NCBI RefSeq assembly: GCF_018143015.1
Contig: NC_054740.1
Coordinates: forward strand, 17,095,190 to 17,159,189
Direction of reading: 5' to 3'
DNA from: Lytechinus variegatus
Taxonomy: Eukaryota > Echinodermata > Echinoidea > Temnopleuroida > Toxopneustidae
DNA length: 64,000 bases
This document shows, in pieces, positions 62,644 through 64,000 of the stretch; within the stretch, counting starts at the first letter, position 1, and the number at the start of each line of letters is the position of its first letter. The notes beneath the pieces are model-generated. The model had not been told where the DNA came from, did no database searches, and worked only from the letters and a program-made list of their open reading frames with translations. The position numbers were made by a program, and so were the translations under genes.

Positions 62644-63282
62644 GTCTCGCCTGCATAGCAGAGCAAGACTATAGGCGACGGCAGTGACAACGGCGTTGTC
62701 AACATTGAAATCTTTACCAAGGTTAAGTTTTTGAACTGTCATCATAATTTAGGAAGTATATGAACCCAGTTCATGAAACTTGGACATAAGGGTAATCAAG
62801 TATTACTCAACATCCTCAATGAGTTTCAGGTCACTTGACCAAAGTCAAAGGTCATTTAGGGTCAATGAACTTACACCATGTTAGGAGAATCAACACTGAA
62901 ATCTTAACCAAGGTTAAGTTTTTGAAATGTCGTCATAACTTTGATAGTTTATGAATCTAGTTCATAAAACTTTGACATAAGGGTAATGGTATAACACTTA
63001 ACAACCTGCCTGAGTTTCAAGCCACATGACAAAGGTCAAAGGTCATCTTGAGTCAACAAACTTTGCCATCATAACTTTGAAAGTTTATAGATCTAGTTCA
63101 TGAAACTTAGACATAAGAGTAATGAAGTGTCATTGAACATCCTGCTTGAGCTTCAGGTCACATGACCAAGGTCAAAGGTCATTTATTGCCAATGAACAGA
63201 GTATTTTATTATCATATGCATTGTGTTATTTTTTAAATTTATTTTTGTTGTTGTTGTTGGCTATATTGAATGCAAGCGAGAC
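62644..63282. mobile_element. GTCTC-ended TIR element, copy 2
   Basis: The ends GTCTCGCCTGCAT and ATGCAAGCGAGAC are inverted repeats with one mismatch. Same family as 43983-44763, with the same 'ggtcaaaggtcattt' tandem interior. Confidence 0.85.
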
Positions 63283-64000
63283 TGTCAGAGGTGCTCCACT
63301 TGTTTTTTTTTTCTCTCGCTCTTCTTTTTCAAAATTTAAGAATATATTATTTTCATTCTTTATGTTATTTAGCTGAGCACATTTTGTATTTTTATGCACA
63401 TTCTCATTCATTTATTTCCATAAAATCATTTCCATTTTATGCACTTATTTCTTTTTACTATACACCATGCAATATGTGTAATCTTTTAAAGGTAGGTTTC
63501 TTTCTGTGAGAATTTTTTTTGACAATGGTTTAGAATTAGATAGTAATAGATATTTAATTTAATTTTATGGTATGTTGCACTGCATAATCACTTTTTCTTA
63601 TATTTCACCCTTTTATTGAGAAATAAGAAAAGTTATGTAAGTTTTACATCTCATAAACCCCATGACAGTAATGTGATTCTTATCAGTTTTAATGTTGTGA
63701 ATTTCACATTTTAATCAAGGAATATGTAAGTCTCGGATAAGATTTTAACAGGAATTTATGGTATGGTGAAGATGTTTTAATATGTAGAGAGTGTGTATGC
63801 TGTGAGTGTGATGGATTTCTAGGCCATGTATCATGAATTTTTTATCAATAATCAATGTCGGGTAGAATTTTCTTCACAAGTTTGCTCTCAGCCAGTCAAA
63901 TGACACCATCACAGTAACATGTAATAATTGCCAGTAACTTGTAATTGATAACAAGTTTAATGAAGCTTGAGCCTGTAGTGTTTGTATCTCAGGAGGAATC
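63283..64000. other. Window end, repeats only
   Basis: AT-rich. A diverged palindromic repeat seems to lie at about 63865-63970 ('cacaagtttgctctcagcc' and 'ataacaagtttaatgaag'). No gene was recognised. Confidence 0.3.

Noticed and set aside
1-64000. CRISPR array, operon or prokaryote-like gene cluster
   Set aside because: No regularly spaced identical repeats with unique spacers and no compact gene strings. All recognised genes are intron-rich animal genes.

Overview
The window is animal genomic DNA: AT-rich, gene-poor, with small spliced exons, long introns, many microsatellites and a dense load of short palindromic repeats. The repeat types look like those I remember from sea urchin genomes: GTCTC-ended elements with internal 'aaggtcaaaggtcat' units, palindromic 'tttcataaagctg...' elements, tRNA-derived SINEs and 'ggggcaagttgagcc' elements. 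I infer an echinoid. The species call rests on memory and is not proved by the sequence.

Three protein-coding genes can be assembled exon by exon. (1) 11930-19070, minus strand: CCDC134, a small secreted/ER protein with a signal peptide and a C-terminal KSEL; one splice junction remains unresolved. (2) 25142-32298, minus strand: COMMD5, seven coding exons, 220 residues, complete and in frame. (3) 38630-59892, plus strand: CORO7 (coronin-7/POD-1), 25 coding exons, 944 residues, complete and in frame, with a probable 5' non-coding exon ending at 35312. COMMD5 and CORO7 are divergent; about 3 kb separates the COMMD5 start codon from the CORO7 first exon, and an 865-bp terminal-inverted-repeat element fills part of that gap.

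Region by region: 1-11.9 kb holds no gene I recognise, only repeats and one unexplained 120-codon open frame. 11.9-19.1 kb is CCDC134, with a 390-bp fold-back element and a promoter-like plus-strand segment in its first intron. 19.1-25.1 kb is intergenic and contains three copies of a 463-bp terminal-inverted-repeat element, two of them differing at one base. 25.1-32.3 kb is COMMD5, with a SINE split by a 512-bp near-perfect palindrome just downstream of it. 32.4-38.6 kb holds the shared upstream region, a LINE 3' fragment and CORO7 intron 1. 38.6-59.9 kb is the CORO7 body, whose introns carry a piggyBac-like TTAA-flanked element and many small palindromes. 59.9-64 kb is the CORO7 3' flank plus repeats.

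The three genes do not form a pathway. CORO7 acts in actin/Golgi trafficking, COMMD5 in the Commander endosomal recycling complex, and CCDC134 in the ER. I found no gene cluster, CRISPR array or prokaryote-like system. The unusual content is the repeat landscape, G-runs beside several CORO7 splice donors, an antisense promoter-like segment and a few gene-structure puzzles.
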